Source: Euglena gracilis (taxonomy: Eukaryota > Euglenida > Euglenophyceae > Euglenales). From it: 64,000 nt of DNA. Position 1 is the first letter of the stretch; every line of letters starts with the position of its first letter. The DNA lies in assembly GCA_039621445.1 (NCBI GenBank), contig CP154955.1, positions 42,989,540 to 43,053,539 of the forward strand. Reading direction: 5' to 3'. Positions 32,037-42,224 of the stretch are shown here, in pieces. Position numbers and translations under genes: made by a program. The notes below the pieces were generated by a model. The model was not told the origin of the DNA and did no database searches. It worked only from the letters and a program-made list of their open reading frames with translations.

Positions 32037-33008
32037 CCCCCCCCCCTCGCCCCAAACCTCCACAATGCTTGGCCTTACGCCGATGTTCGCGTGGACATGG
32101 TCAACAGGTTGGAGGCAGAGCTGCTTATCTCGCACGGACGTTAAATCTCGAGGGAATTAAAGCGGATTGAATGCCTCAATTTTTGCCAGCTTCCGTGGAT
32201 TTAATTCCGCATAAAAAAAATTCCTCGGCGCTTCGCGCCGGGAAAAAAAAGGATGTGCTCCAAGGATGTGCTTTTTGTTGGTTCCTCGCCCCCCCCCCCC
32301 GGGAAAAAGTTGTTCCGACGCCGCTGGGGCAGGGGTTCAACAGCAGGGTTCTTTTTTTTATCCCAACCATGCTTGATTGTGGCCAAAAAGCCTTTTTTGG
32401 TTTTTTTTAAAAAGAAAACATTTTTAAAAAAAACAAAAAACATGTTTTTTTAAAACCGTTTTCAGCCCACCAAATGCCTGCCAGGGTTGGGCAATTAACC
32501 GGCATTTTTCAGGTCAAGCGATTAACCATGGTTAATTGGGGGTCTGGTGTCGGTTAACCAATTTTCGATTAACCGTGCCTGTCCCTCTATTAATTTGAAT
32601 TTACCGCCACCAGATCAATTTTTTCCCAATAAAAACAAAAGTCATTTGCCTTTCTGGCTTACTTCCTCACTCCAGAATAGGCCAAGGACCACAAAAAGTT
32701 GGCGTCCAGAAAATGTGGTATCAAAAACAACGTTTTAGATGCAAATTTCAAGCCTTTTTGAAAGAATTTGTCATCCACATTGGCGTTGAACACAACCTTG
32801 CCATCTTCCTTGACAGGGGTGCCACAAGGGGGGGTCGGGGGGCGGCCGCCCCCCCCCCCGAGATTTTGGGTGAAAATTTTTTTCAAATCTGGTTGGAACT
32901 CTTTATGGCCAGAATTGTTTTTAAATTGAAACCCCCAAAACTCTGTCAACTTTATTGCAAAGGTGTTTATTTCTGCATATTTTCACACTTTTCTTTCAAC
33001 GCAACCCG
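32037..33008. other. Spacer with decayed repeats
   Basis: No gene is supported here. Bases 32210-32330 contain a phrase (CCTCGGCGCTTCGCGCCGGG plus A-run, GGATGTG and a C-run) that recurs at 59630-59730. Bases 32497-32580 carry short palindromes around GGTTAACC and ATTAACCATGGTTAAT. Bases 32815-32890 (a GGTCGGGGGGCGGCCGCC core) recur at 56537-56600. Confidence 0.6.
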
Positions 33009-33394
33009 CTACTGTCTCGCTGCCCTTCGGGCAGCCACAATGGGTTTTTGTTCACAAACTTGGCAGCGATGCATGCATATGAATTGGAAACCTTGGTGGC
33101 GAATATTGGAGCCACACATCACACACCGCCACAGCACAATGTTGGAACTGTTTCCGTGCCTGCTTGTTGGACCGGACGCTCGTATGAGTGTAAGGAGAAA
33201 GGCCAGATTTCCCCTATCTGCCCCAACCGCTCCGTGGTGTCCCAGACTGTCTGTATGGGCATTTGGGAAGACGGGCCATTTTGAGGCCCTGTATTTTGTT
33301 CCACATCTCCTGCTCGCAATATCAGGGTTTTGAGTGGAAGGCACCAGCCAGACATGATGCTGGGGGGCTGGAAGAGTGATAAATCAGCTACCAT
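33009..33394 (-). pseudogene. LINE-like 5' fragment with degenerate 2A motif
   Basis: One minus-strand frame (33394-33119) reads LILRAGDVEQNTGP at about 33284-33325, closely matching the 2A consensus D-V/I-E-x-N-P-G-P with Pro replaced by Thr. In several LINE clades a 2A-like motif sits at the ORF start and is followed by a Cys-rich finger. The overlapping frame (33344-33009) then gives WRCVMC, FICMHRC and QVCEQ (33054-33125), a Cys-pair array of that kind. The frame shift and loss of any downstream endonuclease/RT indicate a short dead fragment. Confidence 0.4.
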
Positions 33395-33561
33395 GGCAGA
33401 AATGGACAGCTCATACTACTTGTCGTGGCTCGACCGTTGGCGACGGGCCACGCCCATGGTAATCCGACCGATCAACGTTCGTTTCACGTGCGCAGCCTCA
33501 CGCGCCGATCGATCCCCGCGGTATGCCCTCTGCCCGTACAGGATCGATCAGGACTCACACG

Positions 33562-33640
33562 GCGGGACCTGGGTCTCGAACCCATGACCTCCCACATCTG
33601 ACCCCAGTTCCTTCCTGAATAAGCTACTCGAGCGATACTC
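33562..33640 (-). ncRNA. tRNA-like sequence, possible SINE head
   Basis: On the minus strand TAGCTTATTCAGG resembles a pol III A box. About 35 bases later GGGTTCGAGACCC is a B box/T-arm with TGGG/CCCA pairing. The flanks do not pair into a convincing acceptor stem, so this is more likely a tRNA-derived SINE or tRNA pseudogene than a working tRNA. Confidence 0.4.
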
Positions 33641-34601
33641 TGCTTGGTAAAACGCACCGGCGGCCTACCTTCGTAGGATCTCCTGTCTGCCGCACACAAG
33701 TAACGTGGTTGCACTGGATGATGGGGATAATGTAGGGGTTGAAGGGGTTGGGGTTGAGGTTGATATGCTGGTTGGGGGAAATTTGGACCAAAGTTGAAAT
33801 TAGATGAGGGCGTGCTGGAGGATGGCATTGGAGGTGGCGGTCTTCTGCGTGAACCTAAGGTTGAAATGTGTTCAGCTGTGGGATCAGTGAACCTTGACAA
33901 GGACTGATCAGTCTGGCCGGAGGATCTGCCCATTGGTAATGGCTTATCATGAATGGACCAGGGTCTCAATAAGCCAAGGTTGGTCTTGGTCTGTAGGCCT
34001 TCCACATCAACGGCATCAACTTTGGTGGGCTTCGGATGAGCAGGGGGTCTTTGTCTGGCAGCTTGGGATACATTGGTCTGTGACCCCTGATCTCTGACCC
34101 TGGATCTAGGTCCACCCACTTGGGTCCCATTGGTATTGACACCTGGGCAGGCCATGGTCCCACAGCTGCACTGGGAGATGTCGATGCGACTAGAGCAAGG
34201 GTGGGAGATGTCAATGTAACCACGGCCAAAGTAGGAGATGTCGATAGAACCACAACTCCAGGTGATGGCTGTCGAGGTTGCGGTGTCGATGGGGTTGGAC
34301 AAACAGGTGAGGTGAAGGTTGGGTGAAGACTCATCATCAAGGATGACGATGGCACTAACCTCAATGCCAGGAAAGATGAACCAATCATCGGTGTGACAGA
34401 AGGAAAAGAGCTTTGCAAGCTCAATAGGTTGAAAGGCTTTATCCGGGGGGGGTTTTGTAGGCCCAATACTTCAAGAGGGAAAACCGATTCCACTTGAAGC
34501 TTTTGCAAACCAAGTATTCCGAGCTTTGGGACGGTTTTTGCGAGGGGCTTTTGCAGGCCCAATATTGCGGGAAGGGGGACTTGTGGTGAGAGTGGTGGCA
34601 C
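33641..34601 (-). other. Pro/Ser-rich open frames, unrecognised
   Basis: Two overlapping minus-strand frames (34601-33966 and 34302-33484) are rich in Pro, Ser, Thr and Gln. The first begins with three ILGLQK/VLGLQN-type repeats of 15-19 residues (34440-34600). They lie just upstream, in the same orientation, of the LINE-like fragment and may be part of its first ORF. No domain is recognised and codon bias cannot be judged, so I do not call a function. Confidence 0.3.
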
Positions 34602-34923
34602 TGGTTTGGGCTTTTCAAGCCCAAATATGGTGTGGAGAGCATGTCGAGTCTTCCCTGGGTTCCTCCAGTCTACGTGTTCAGGGCGGCGACGAAGCTTGGA
34701 CCCCTTCTGGGGCTTTGCCGCTTATTCCTTCGGAGCTCCCCCCTCCCATAGGGCTGGTTGCACCCCTGGGCTAGAACCTTTCCGTGACACTCGCTCGGGA
34801 TCATTGGCAGGCTACGATCTTCAAGGCCCGAATGCACCCATGGCAGTCAGCTCGGGCTGGTCAAGGCTCCATGGGCACCCGAACGCATGGTGCAGGGTTT
34901 GGCTCGGCCCTAGGAGGGAGGGA

Positions 34924-35240
34924 TGTGTACCAGGCATATGCTTCTGTCCCCTTCCGTTGAGGAAGTTAGGATGGAAGCAGATCCTATTAGGATCTCCTAA
35001 TGGGTGCCCCCTTCTCTCTCCACAGGTGGTATTCTTCTTTATACCTTTTCCTTCCTTTCCATCGGACCGGACCTGGTTATCCAGTCCGTCCTCCCTGCAT
35101 TGCTCCGTGCTTTGCTTCTTGGGAAGTGGGAAAAGGGATTTTCTGTTACTCTGATTTTCAGTCCCCAAGTAGGTGCGCCAAGGCGAAAGCGAAGGCTTTT
35201 TGGGAACTGGAAAAGGGGAATTGGGAATCAGACGTACACT
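34924..35240 (+). repeat. 5' LTR of element E
   Basis: The LTR begins TGTGTACC and ends GTACACT, giving a 6-bp inverted terminus GTGTAC/GTACAC. A pyrimidine tract ending CCACAG lies at 35009-35026 and a TTTATACC sequence near 35039 may act as a TATA box. It is about 98.7% identical to 51167-51483. Confidence 0.92.
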
Positions 35241-35332
35241 TTGTAGCAGATTAGGTCACGATCCTACACATACAGCCCATACAGAAAGAAACGCTGTCAA
35301 GTATTACACTTGGTAGCAGATTGGTTCGATCC
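35241..35332 (+). other. Primer binding site and its duplicate, element E
   Basis: TTGTAGCAGATTAGGTCACG directly abuts the LTR. A better match to a tRNA 3' end, TGGTAGCAGATTGGTTCGAT, lies at 35311. Both copies are preceded by ACACT, the LTR terminus, so the LTR-end/primer-site junction appears duplicated within the leader. The tRNA implied is iMet-like (TGCTACCA end). Confidence 0.65.
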
Positions 35333-35524
35333 TACGCTGACTGGCAGCGGAGAGCCCCTGCACCGTTATTACACGGTCGCAGTGTCAGCTCCCGGCTTCT
35401 AGTCAACGTCTAAGCAGACGACCAGGCTCCGGAAGGTTCTGTACGGTATTACCCGTTACAGCCCCTCTGGTGCCAGCACAACTGCTTAGTTTTGTGGGTT
35501 TTTGCTGTATTTGTCATCAGAAAG

Positions 35525-37342
35525 ATGCCAAGCACAGGCCCCAACCATCAATTCAATTATGCCTTATTACAGGCATCATTGCAAGACATTGACCAAGAAA
35601 ATGGGGATTGGAAGCTTTTATGTGAAAGTGCTTCCAGTTCCCACGCCGATGAGGCACAATTCATTCAATTGTCACAATTGCAACACTTGTCATCATTGAC
35701 AGTGGTCGGCGATGAGCCCTCCACTTCATTGGCTTCAGAGGCTAATGCGGCCTCTTCCACACTCACCTTGCCACAACGGGGGTATTCGCCCCTGTCTGCG
35801 GCAATGGTGCAGCTGCACACACCGGAGAGACCCGTGGTGATTCCGCCACCGGGCTTCTCTGGTGATGGTGGGCTAGAAACCCCGTGTTTCTTTCAACCCC
35901 CACCGGCTCTTCCACCGGCAAGCCCTTACAGAGCTTTGCCACCACCCCCCGATATCGGGTGTTATCCCGCACTACCTTGGCCACCGGAGACTCGCCTAGT
36001 GGTACCGGAATTCTCCGGTACATCCCAACCCATGGATGGCTATGGGAAGGGCACGGGTGAGCTCCTCACTGCTGAGGATGTGCAGGATATTGTTGCTCGG
36101 ATTCCAGGGGATCACCCCCTTGTGAGGCAGTTCAACCATGTGCAACAATGCGTTGCAGAGTGTGCAACCGCATTGAACAAAGTGCTTCAGTTTGATGAGG
36201 ACAACCAGAAACATGTCTTCACCAAGCTGGAACACTGCTGGAATTACTTGCAGGAAGTTGGCAAATATTGCCAGAGGAATTTCGAAAGTGCGGGTATTGA
36301 CCTTGCAAACTTTCGGGAAACCTTTGACAGAATATGCCAACAGCTCCCGCAAAACTTCCGGCAAATTAGTGAATGCATGCATGAAGCGGAAACGCGGAAT
36401 GACTCCAAGTTTCTGCACTTGCATGGCTCACTACAACGGTTATCGGGACAAATGGAGTCCTGTTCATCTGCGTTGTTGCATTTGCAACAACAGTTGCATG
36501 CACGAGATTCCTCGTCTGCAACATCCAGCAGTGGTGGATTTGTGTCTATGGACCATTTCACCACATTGTCCGCAACTTTCCATGAATCGCAACACCGCAT
36601 TATGCAGTTGTGCGACGAAACGGAAAAGTTTCGGCAATTCCAGTTACAAGCCAACAATAATTTTGCTCCCCACACGTATGTGCGGCAGTTGGAGGAGCGA
36701 CTTTCCCGTTTGGAGCAGAAAACCTGCTATTGTGACGCGAATCAGGTTGGATTATCCAATCTGAGCGCGAAAGTGGCGGAAATCGCACAACGGCAGGATT
36801 CCCTGCAGTTGCAGTTGCAATCCGACATTGGCGGGATTAACTCGGCCATTGCGGGTTTGCAACAAAGCTGTTCCGCACTGTCCCACCGAGTTCCGGGCAT
36901 TAGCGGTATTCAGACTGCTATTGGGGAACTCCAGACCCGGTACGCATCGGTGTCTACCAAAGTAACGGAAATGCAGTCTTTGCCTGCAGGTTCCAGTTCT
37001 CGGATTACCGAGAACCCTGATTTCAAGGCATTTTATGACAAAATGCTCACTAACAATCAGGAAACCTTGCAAGATTTCTGCAACAGCCTATTACGGCTTG
37101 AGGAATCGGTGAATCGGAATGCCCGATCCACGCAAGGTGAGATTACCAGGTTGGCTGAGCGGATTTCCGCGTTGTTGGATAAGCCACAACCCGGAAATTT
37201 GCCCGTGGATACCACAACCGCGTTGTCGGATGCCCCTGCACCGGTTGCACCCACCACCACACCAACCAAGGTGACATCACCTTTGCAGATTTTTCTCAAA
37301 TGCTGTAAAAGCATTAATGGGACAATTCCAAATACTGGATAA
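35525..37342 (+). CDS. gag: Element E gag, N-terminal coiled coil
   Basis: I take the ATG at 35525 (MPSTGPNHQF) as the likely start, because the frame upstream of it begins at a non-ATG codon in the leader. The first 190 residues are Pro/Ser-rich. The rest is a long Gln/Leu-rich coiled coil (about 36060-37190), with a Thr/Pro stretch at the end. No catalytic motif is present. The frame overlaps the next one (37317-38354) by 26 bases, and the next is at +1, so either a +1 shift or a sequence error joins them. It would assemble the particle. Confidence 0.6.
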   Translation: MPSTGPNHQFNYALLQASLQDIDQENGDWKLLCESASSSHADEAQFIQLSQLQHLSSLTVVGDEPSTSLASEANAASSTLTLPQRGYSPLSAAMVQLHTPERPVVIPPPGFSGDGGLETPCFFQPPPALPPASPYRALPPPPDIGCYPALPWPPETRLVVPEFSGTSQPMDGYGKGTGELLTAEDVQDIVARIPGDHPLVRQFNHVQQCVAECATALNKVLQFDEDNQKHVFTKLEHCWNYLQEVGKYCQRNFESAGIDLANFRETFDRICQQLPQNFRQISECMHEAETRNDSKFLHLHGSLQRLSGQMESCSSALLHLQQQLHARDSSSATSSSGGFVSMDHFTTLSATFHESQHRIMQLCDETEKFRQFQLQANNNFAPHTYVRQLEERLSRLEQKTCYCDANQVGLSNLSAKVAEIAQRQDSLQLQLQSDIGGINSAIAGLQQSCSALSHRVPGISGIQTAIGELQTRYASVSTKVTEMQSLPAGSSSRITENPDFKAFYDKMLTNNQETLQDFCNSLLRLEESVNRNARSTQGEITRLAERISALLDKPQPGNLPVDTTTALSDAPAPVAPTTTPTKVTSPLQIFLKCCKSINGTIPNTG

Positions 37343-38260
37343 GTCTCACGGGAAACTTGCCCAAGATGTTACCGGAATTTCCGAAAGGATTCCGCACTTG
37401 GATGACTTTTCCCGTTACCGCAAGCGTATTCGCGCTTTGGAGGATGAAGTTGACCGTATTTGCGGCCAACTCCAACTCGTTGAGCATTTGGAGCAAAGTG
37501 TGCATGACTTGTCTGTGGGTTTGGATAATGTGTCCAACCAACAGCGGGTTTCACACCCCAATTCGGCAGTATGCATTGCCGAAGATGCGCCAGATGCTCC
37601 AGATTCGCGTTTCCACAACCCGAATCTGGGTGCACATGCACCACCACCACCCGTGTCCCGAGTGTCACAATCCGCGATTCCGCGAATTGTGCCACCATTG
37701 GCCTTGCCTACAACTCAAAACCAGTTTTCGGATGAATCTCCCATTACGGGAACCGAATTTTCGGAAAACACGGCGATTCCGCCAAGTCTCCACCAAAACA
37801 TCCATCATTCCATGCTTGTGCGTGGAATGAGCCAAACCCGTACACCGGGAGTGGGTCACATGTTGCATGCGCGACATACCCCCACACCGGAGTGTCCCCC
37901 TATTACGGGTGGCCAACAGGGTTTGCGACCGGATTTCCGGTACCAGGATTCACCTTCACCAGAGATTTCGCGATTCCGACAAGAATACGGAAAGGATACG
38001 CTTGGTGCTCGAGCGTACCCGGGCCCGAATCCACGGAATACCACCGAGGGCCAACGGGTTTTTCAGAAAGACTTCAAGGGCACCATCGCAATCGCGAATA
38101 AGGTGAAACCCCAGTGGGATGGTGATCCAACCACACGGAGACAGGTTTTCCGGGACTGGGAGTACTACTGGGCATTGAAAGGGCCAACCCAGGACACAAA
38201 CCCGGAGGTGATCAGGATGGAATTCATCGTTGCCTCCCTAGGGATGAAAAGGAGCGCGCG
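37317..38260 (+). CDS. gag: Element E gag, capsid-like part
   Basis: The frame continues the coiled coil (RIRALEDEVDRICGQLQLVE), then a Pro-rich hinge, then a capsid-like Gag domain: VKPQWDGDPTTRRQVFRDWEY and PEVIRMEFIVASLG. The domain then continues in the next frame as ERARQLVIRYRVSFDDLVEQY from about 38247. The frame change lies in the short stretch GATGAAAAGGAGCG. The listed end is where the Gag reading leaves this frame. Confidence 0.6.
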
Positions 38261-39502
38261 CGACAACTCGTCATTCGCTACCGCGTTTCCTTTGATGACC
38301 TGGTGGAGCAATATGCTTCCACCAGTTCAAGTTTGGTCGCTAGGATTACCCTAGAAACCAAGTGGCGGCAATGCGCCCCACCTGATCGGAAGTGGAAGTC
38401 CATTGACCTTTGGTATGCCAAATCGTTAGGACTTGCCGCTGAAGTGGATGAACTCGGTGAAAAGCAAATGCGCGAACAGTTTGACGCTGTTCTCATGCAT
38501 TTCACGCCTAGCCTCATCAAGGATATCCATCGTGAGGAGTTGGCGGGTAATGCAATGACTCTTGACCAACGCTGGAACTAAGTTTCCAAGCAATTGAAGC
38601 TATCACAGCTTCTTGGTCAGATTCAATCCGCGTATACCGCACACCCAACCGCTGGATTACCGGCTGGTTCGGTAAACGCATTGCAAAAATCACCGGTTTC
38701 ACCTACTTCACCCACCACGGGATCGAAAACGCGATACCCGCGTTCTTCGGACCAAGCCACGGATAAAGTGTGCTTTTTGTGCAACAAATCGGGACATATG
38801 TCTCGGGAATGTCCTAATCCTGAAGCGCGTAAGCGTATTCAGAGTCCGCGAGGCTCGACCCCATCACGAGGTTCGGGTTCCTCCGCGTTTTCACGCCAAT
38901 CGGGCAATTCACGGTCATCGGGTCCCCGTTCCGGTGGTTTTAGCCCCCGGATCCCGTTCCGCGATGAGCGGAAACACGGTACCCCTCGAGGTAGGTCACC
39001 CGGTGCCCCGGCCAAGAAGCGTGATTCTCATCGCGAGACATCGCGATCGCGTTCGCGAAGCGGATCATCTTCTTCGCGATCGTCATCGGGAAAACCCCGA
39101 TACACCGGTCATGGTCGACGGGATATCCGGGCACCACGACGGTCTGACGGGAAATCGGGAAACCGATCCCCCCGTTACCAAGAATCGCGACCCAAATCTC
39201 GGTGTTCGCTTTGCGGATCGAGTGATCACCACTCATCCAAATGTCCGCGTTCTCGTTCTCCCCGCCCTGGCCAACGTCATCGCGGTATGAATCGCGGTGA
39301 CAAGGGTCACTCCTCCAACCGCCATAAAGTCGGTTTCAAGACATCTTGTTTGGAGGATGACACCCCGGCTTCGGGCAGGGAGGGGGATGAGACCACGGAT
39401 ACCGATTTCGACGAGGCCCGCATGGCGGTGCGCACGTTGAAATCCGTTTATACCTCTAAAAGGCCCATAGCCGGCTATTCGGCCGGTTCGGACCTGGAGT
39501 AG
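38247..39502 (+). pseudogene. gag: Element E gag C-terminus with two zinc knuckles
   Basis: After the capsid segment an in-frame TAA lies at 38579-38581. The same frame then continues with two CCHC knuckles, CFLCNKSGHMSREC (38771-38812) and CSLCGSSDHHSSKC (39203-39244), both C-x2-C-x4-H-x4-C. Between them is an Arg/Ser-rich region of about 120 residues. CCHC knuckles are the classical RNA-packaging motif of Gag nucleocapsid; elements A and C lack them. A TAG at 39500-39502 precedes the protease in the same frame. Confidence 0.75.
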
Positions 39503-40612
39503 GGGAGCCCGAGGTCCGAGGGCACGGACCTCTGGGCTGATGAACAGATGGAGGTAGGACCTGATCAACCCTGCCCCCCCTGCCCATCTGCCTTCCTGGT
39601 CGGTACCCGGAAAATTTTCGGGTCCCCCACCCCCCACTCCAACTTTCCGCTCGGAATGTTGTGCAAAGTAGGAAAGGGTTCATGGGAAAGCTGGCAAGAC
39701 AACGTATTTTCGCCAGACCCTTCACTTTGCCTACCCCCCATGGAACTTTTGGTCCAAGCGGAAATCAAAATCCAAAATTTTTGTGCAAAAGTCAAAATTC
39801 TCATTGACACTGGTTGTCGCATTGCACTACTTTTTCGGTTCGGGTTGATACCAACCCCCCTCTTGGTGAAAGCCAAGAAGCCGATCAAAATTACGACGAC
39901 TGACAACACCCCCATGTGCGGTGGTGACTTGGGATGCTTTTTGGACATAGTCCTACCCCTCATCCCCAAGCACCACTCACACCCCCCCCAACCGCAAAAT
40001 TTTCCGGATACCTGGGGATACGAATCCGGAATCCATGGTTCTGACGTAATTCTGGGATACCCCTTTTTACGTCAGCACCGGCTGGTAGTGGATTGCCACT
40101 CCCACGGTTTGCGCACATCACCACTCTCTTCATTGCCCCCCAAACCTTCATCACCCGTGGCGTCAACCGCGACAGCCACCAATTTTTCCACACCGTTTTC
40201 GAAAACTTTTACCCCGTTACCAACCACACCAACCAACGCTTTCCACACCGGGTGTACCGAGAAAGTTCACCCCCTGCCCATTACCATACAAACTTCCGTT
40301 CCCCATGAGGCAGGGCAAGCGAGTAGCGGTACCCCCCTCGTTCCACTGGGTTACAAGACGAAAGCCCAAAGGCCTGAAGTGATCACGGTGTCGAGTAGTC
40401 GCCCAGCTGCACCAATACCCCGTTTTCCACCAGATGTATCGCTTTCAGATACATCTGTACACCCCCCAGCAGCTACAAAAGCGCATCCCAACTTTTACAC
40501 ACACCCCACCAGACCAACATGCGCGACCAGGACCACTACTCCGACACTTCCTTCCAATGTGTGCACTGTAGGAGAATTTCCGCCCAGCCAGATTTCGATT
40601 GTGGATGTTTAG
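39503..40612 (+). CDS. pol: Element E protease
   Basis: Same frame as the Gag C-terminus after a TAG; 354 codons are open from 39548. KILIDTGCRIALLF (39794-39835) contains the catalytic Asp of a retropepsin, though Gly/Cys replaces the usual Gly-Ala. VILGYPFLRQHRLVVDCHSHG (about 40048-40110) is the second conserved region. The remaining 170 residues are Thr/Pro-rich linker. The frame ends at TAG 40610-40612, overlapping the RT frame, which is at +1. Confidence 0.75.
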   Translation, partial: GSPRSEGTDLWADEQMEVGPDQPCPPCPSAFLVGTRKIFGSPTPHSNFPLGMLCKVGKGSWESWQDNVFSPDPSLCLPPMELLVQAEIKIQNFCAKVKILIDTGCRIALLFRFGLIPTPLLVKAKKPIKITTTDNTPMCGGDLGCFLDIVLPLIPKHHSHPPQPQNFPDTWGYESGIHGSDVILGYPFLRQHRLVVDCHSHGLRTSPLSSLPPKPSSPVASTATATNFSTPFSKTFTPLPTTPTNAFHTGCTEKVHPLPITIQTSVPHEAGQASSGTPLVPLGYKTKAQRPEVITVSSSRPAAPIPRFPPDVSLSDTSVHPPAATKAHPNFYTHPTRPTCATRTTTPTLPSNVCTVGEFPPSQISIVDV

Positions 40613-42224
40613 TCCAAACACCAACACTAACCCGATTTCGCGCACCCATACACTTGGTTGCGGATCGCAATGCGCGACCGTACATCAAGTGCTCCAACAA
40701 CGAGGTATTGCCTTGTTGTTTGGGACCGCGAAATCCGTGTCACACACCTCCCCCACCTCCATCTGGCATGATATGGACTGGGTATGTACCCATCCAACCC
40801 ATCAACCCTTGGGAATGTCCCTTGGGAGTGTGGATGACACACCCTTGACCTATGTTTGCGGATCCTTGAATTGCGTTACCGCTCTTCAACCCGCGAATCA
40901 GGTCGACACATACGCGATGCGTGTATGGAATGTATTTAATTTTGGTCAATACCGTATTTTGGAGGAATGGTTCTCCAAAATCGCGGCTTTGGCTGATTCC
41001 TTCGATTTGTCGTTGGAAATTGATGTGTTTTCATCAAAAGCGCATGCGCGCTTGTCGCGATATTGGTCGCGACATACCAACGCATTTCTTAAATTCTGGG
41101 GTGATACGGTGCTGTGGATGCATCCTCCCCCAAAGCTTATCCCGGATGTGGTGGAGAAAATCCTCCGCGATGAAGCGCGAGGAGCTCTCCTCATACCGGT
41201 CAATCCGAATGCGGATTGGTTTCACCAACTATCCTATGTGTGTTTTCATTGGTGGGATTTACCCGCTGATGTACCACTATTTGAGGATTTTTGTGGTATA
41301 TTATTACCACCTGTTAAAGAAATCATTTTTCGTGTTTGTTTCTTTGACGCATTCGGAATATCCGATGTGCGTGTGCCAAGATACCTTGGCACCAATGGGG
41401 ATGCCACACCCTCAACGCAGATTTCTGCGGTCATTGAGAGTGCGGACCAACACCCCAAGTCTGCTGACTATTGTTCGCGAATTACTCGCGAATTCCATGG
41501 TGTACTGGATAATCCAGTTTACGCCTGCGACATCGACCCCGCGATTCGCGGTCCGTTCGGTGTTTGCAAAATCGAGCTCAAGGATGGCGCTAAACCTATG
41601 CACCAGAAATTATTCCGTTGCTCGGGTGAACGCGAACAGGCTCTCAACGAGATGATTGAGAAGCTCATCCAGCGGAAGTGGATTATCCCTTCCAAGAGCG
41701 AGTGGACATCACAAGCTTTTGTGGTGCCCAAACCCGCTGACCAGTCTGGTCAGAAGAAGTGGAGACTAGTGCTGGATTACCGGTACCTGAACTCCCAAAC
41801 GAAGGATGACCCCTTCCTGTTACCGCTGATCGAGGATTTGATCACAAAACAATCGGATAACCGGTTGTGGTCAATCTTTGATCTGGAAGACGGTTTCCAT
41901 CAGATGCATTTGCATCCTGATTCACAACCGTACATGGCATTCGTGACATCCAACGGTGTGTACCAATGGACGGTACTCCCCATGGGTGTTAAGAATGGCC
42001 CAGCCATGTTTCAACGCATGATCCAATGGGTTTTGCGCGATTTACCGTTTGCTCTGGTGTACATCGATGATGTACTGGTGGGAACCCAACCGCCATCCGC
42101 GAAATCGGGCGAGGATATCCTCGACCCGCATTATGGCGATGTGCGCGCGGTATTATCCGCGTTCCAAAAGCATGTGCTTTTTTGTGAAGGGTTCCAAAAT
42201 GCACCTGTTTCACAAAATTATTAA
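40599..42224 (+). CDS. pol: Element E FAT-like module and reverse transcriptase
   Basis: The 541-codon frame has two domains. Residues 135-235 align with element A's second module: IDVFSSKAHAR (141-151), a Trp at 167, LWMHPPPKLIPDVVEK (172-187) and IPVNPNADW. Residues 300-541 are RT: WRLVLDYRYLNSQ (388-400), SIFDLEDGFHQMHL (425-438, catalytic Asp), NGPAMFQRM (466-474) and LVYIDDVLVGT (486-496, catalytic YxDD). The frame leaves the protein near 42175 at a T6 run; the true continuation is FVKGSKMHLFHKIIKFCVHIL in the next frame. In the first module the NPPW of element A is HPPP here, so any enzyme activity there is doubtful. Confidence 0.83.
   Translation: MWMFSPNTNTNPISRTHTLGCGSQCATVHQVLQQRGIALLFGTAKSVSHTSPTSIWHDMDWVCTHPTHQPLGMSLGSVDDTPLTYVCGSLNCVTALQPANQVDTYAMRVWNVFNFGQYRILEEWFSKIAALADSFDLSLEIDVFSSKAHARLSRYWSRHTNAFLKFWGDTVLWMHPPPKLIPDVVEKILRDEARGALLIPVNPNADWFHQLSYVCFHWWDLPADVPLFEDFCGILLPPVKEIIFRVCFFDAFGISDVRVPRYLGTNGDATPSTQISAVIESADQHPKSADYCSRITREFHGVLDNPVYACDIDPAIRGPFGVCKIELKDGAKPMHQKLFRCSGEREQALNEMIEKLIQRKWIIPSKSEWTSQAFVVPKPADQSGQKKWRLVLDYRYLNSQTKDDPFLLPLIEDLITKQSDNRLWSIFDLEDGFHQMHLHPDSQPYMAFVTSNGVYQWTVLPMGVKNGPAMFQRMIQWVLRDLPFALVYIDDVLVGTQPPSAKSGEDILDPHYGDVRAVLSAFQKHVLFCEGFQNAPVSQNY

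Noticed and set aside
33562-33640. Functional tRNA gene
   Set aside because: The T-arm and boxes are present but the acceptor stem does not pair.
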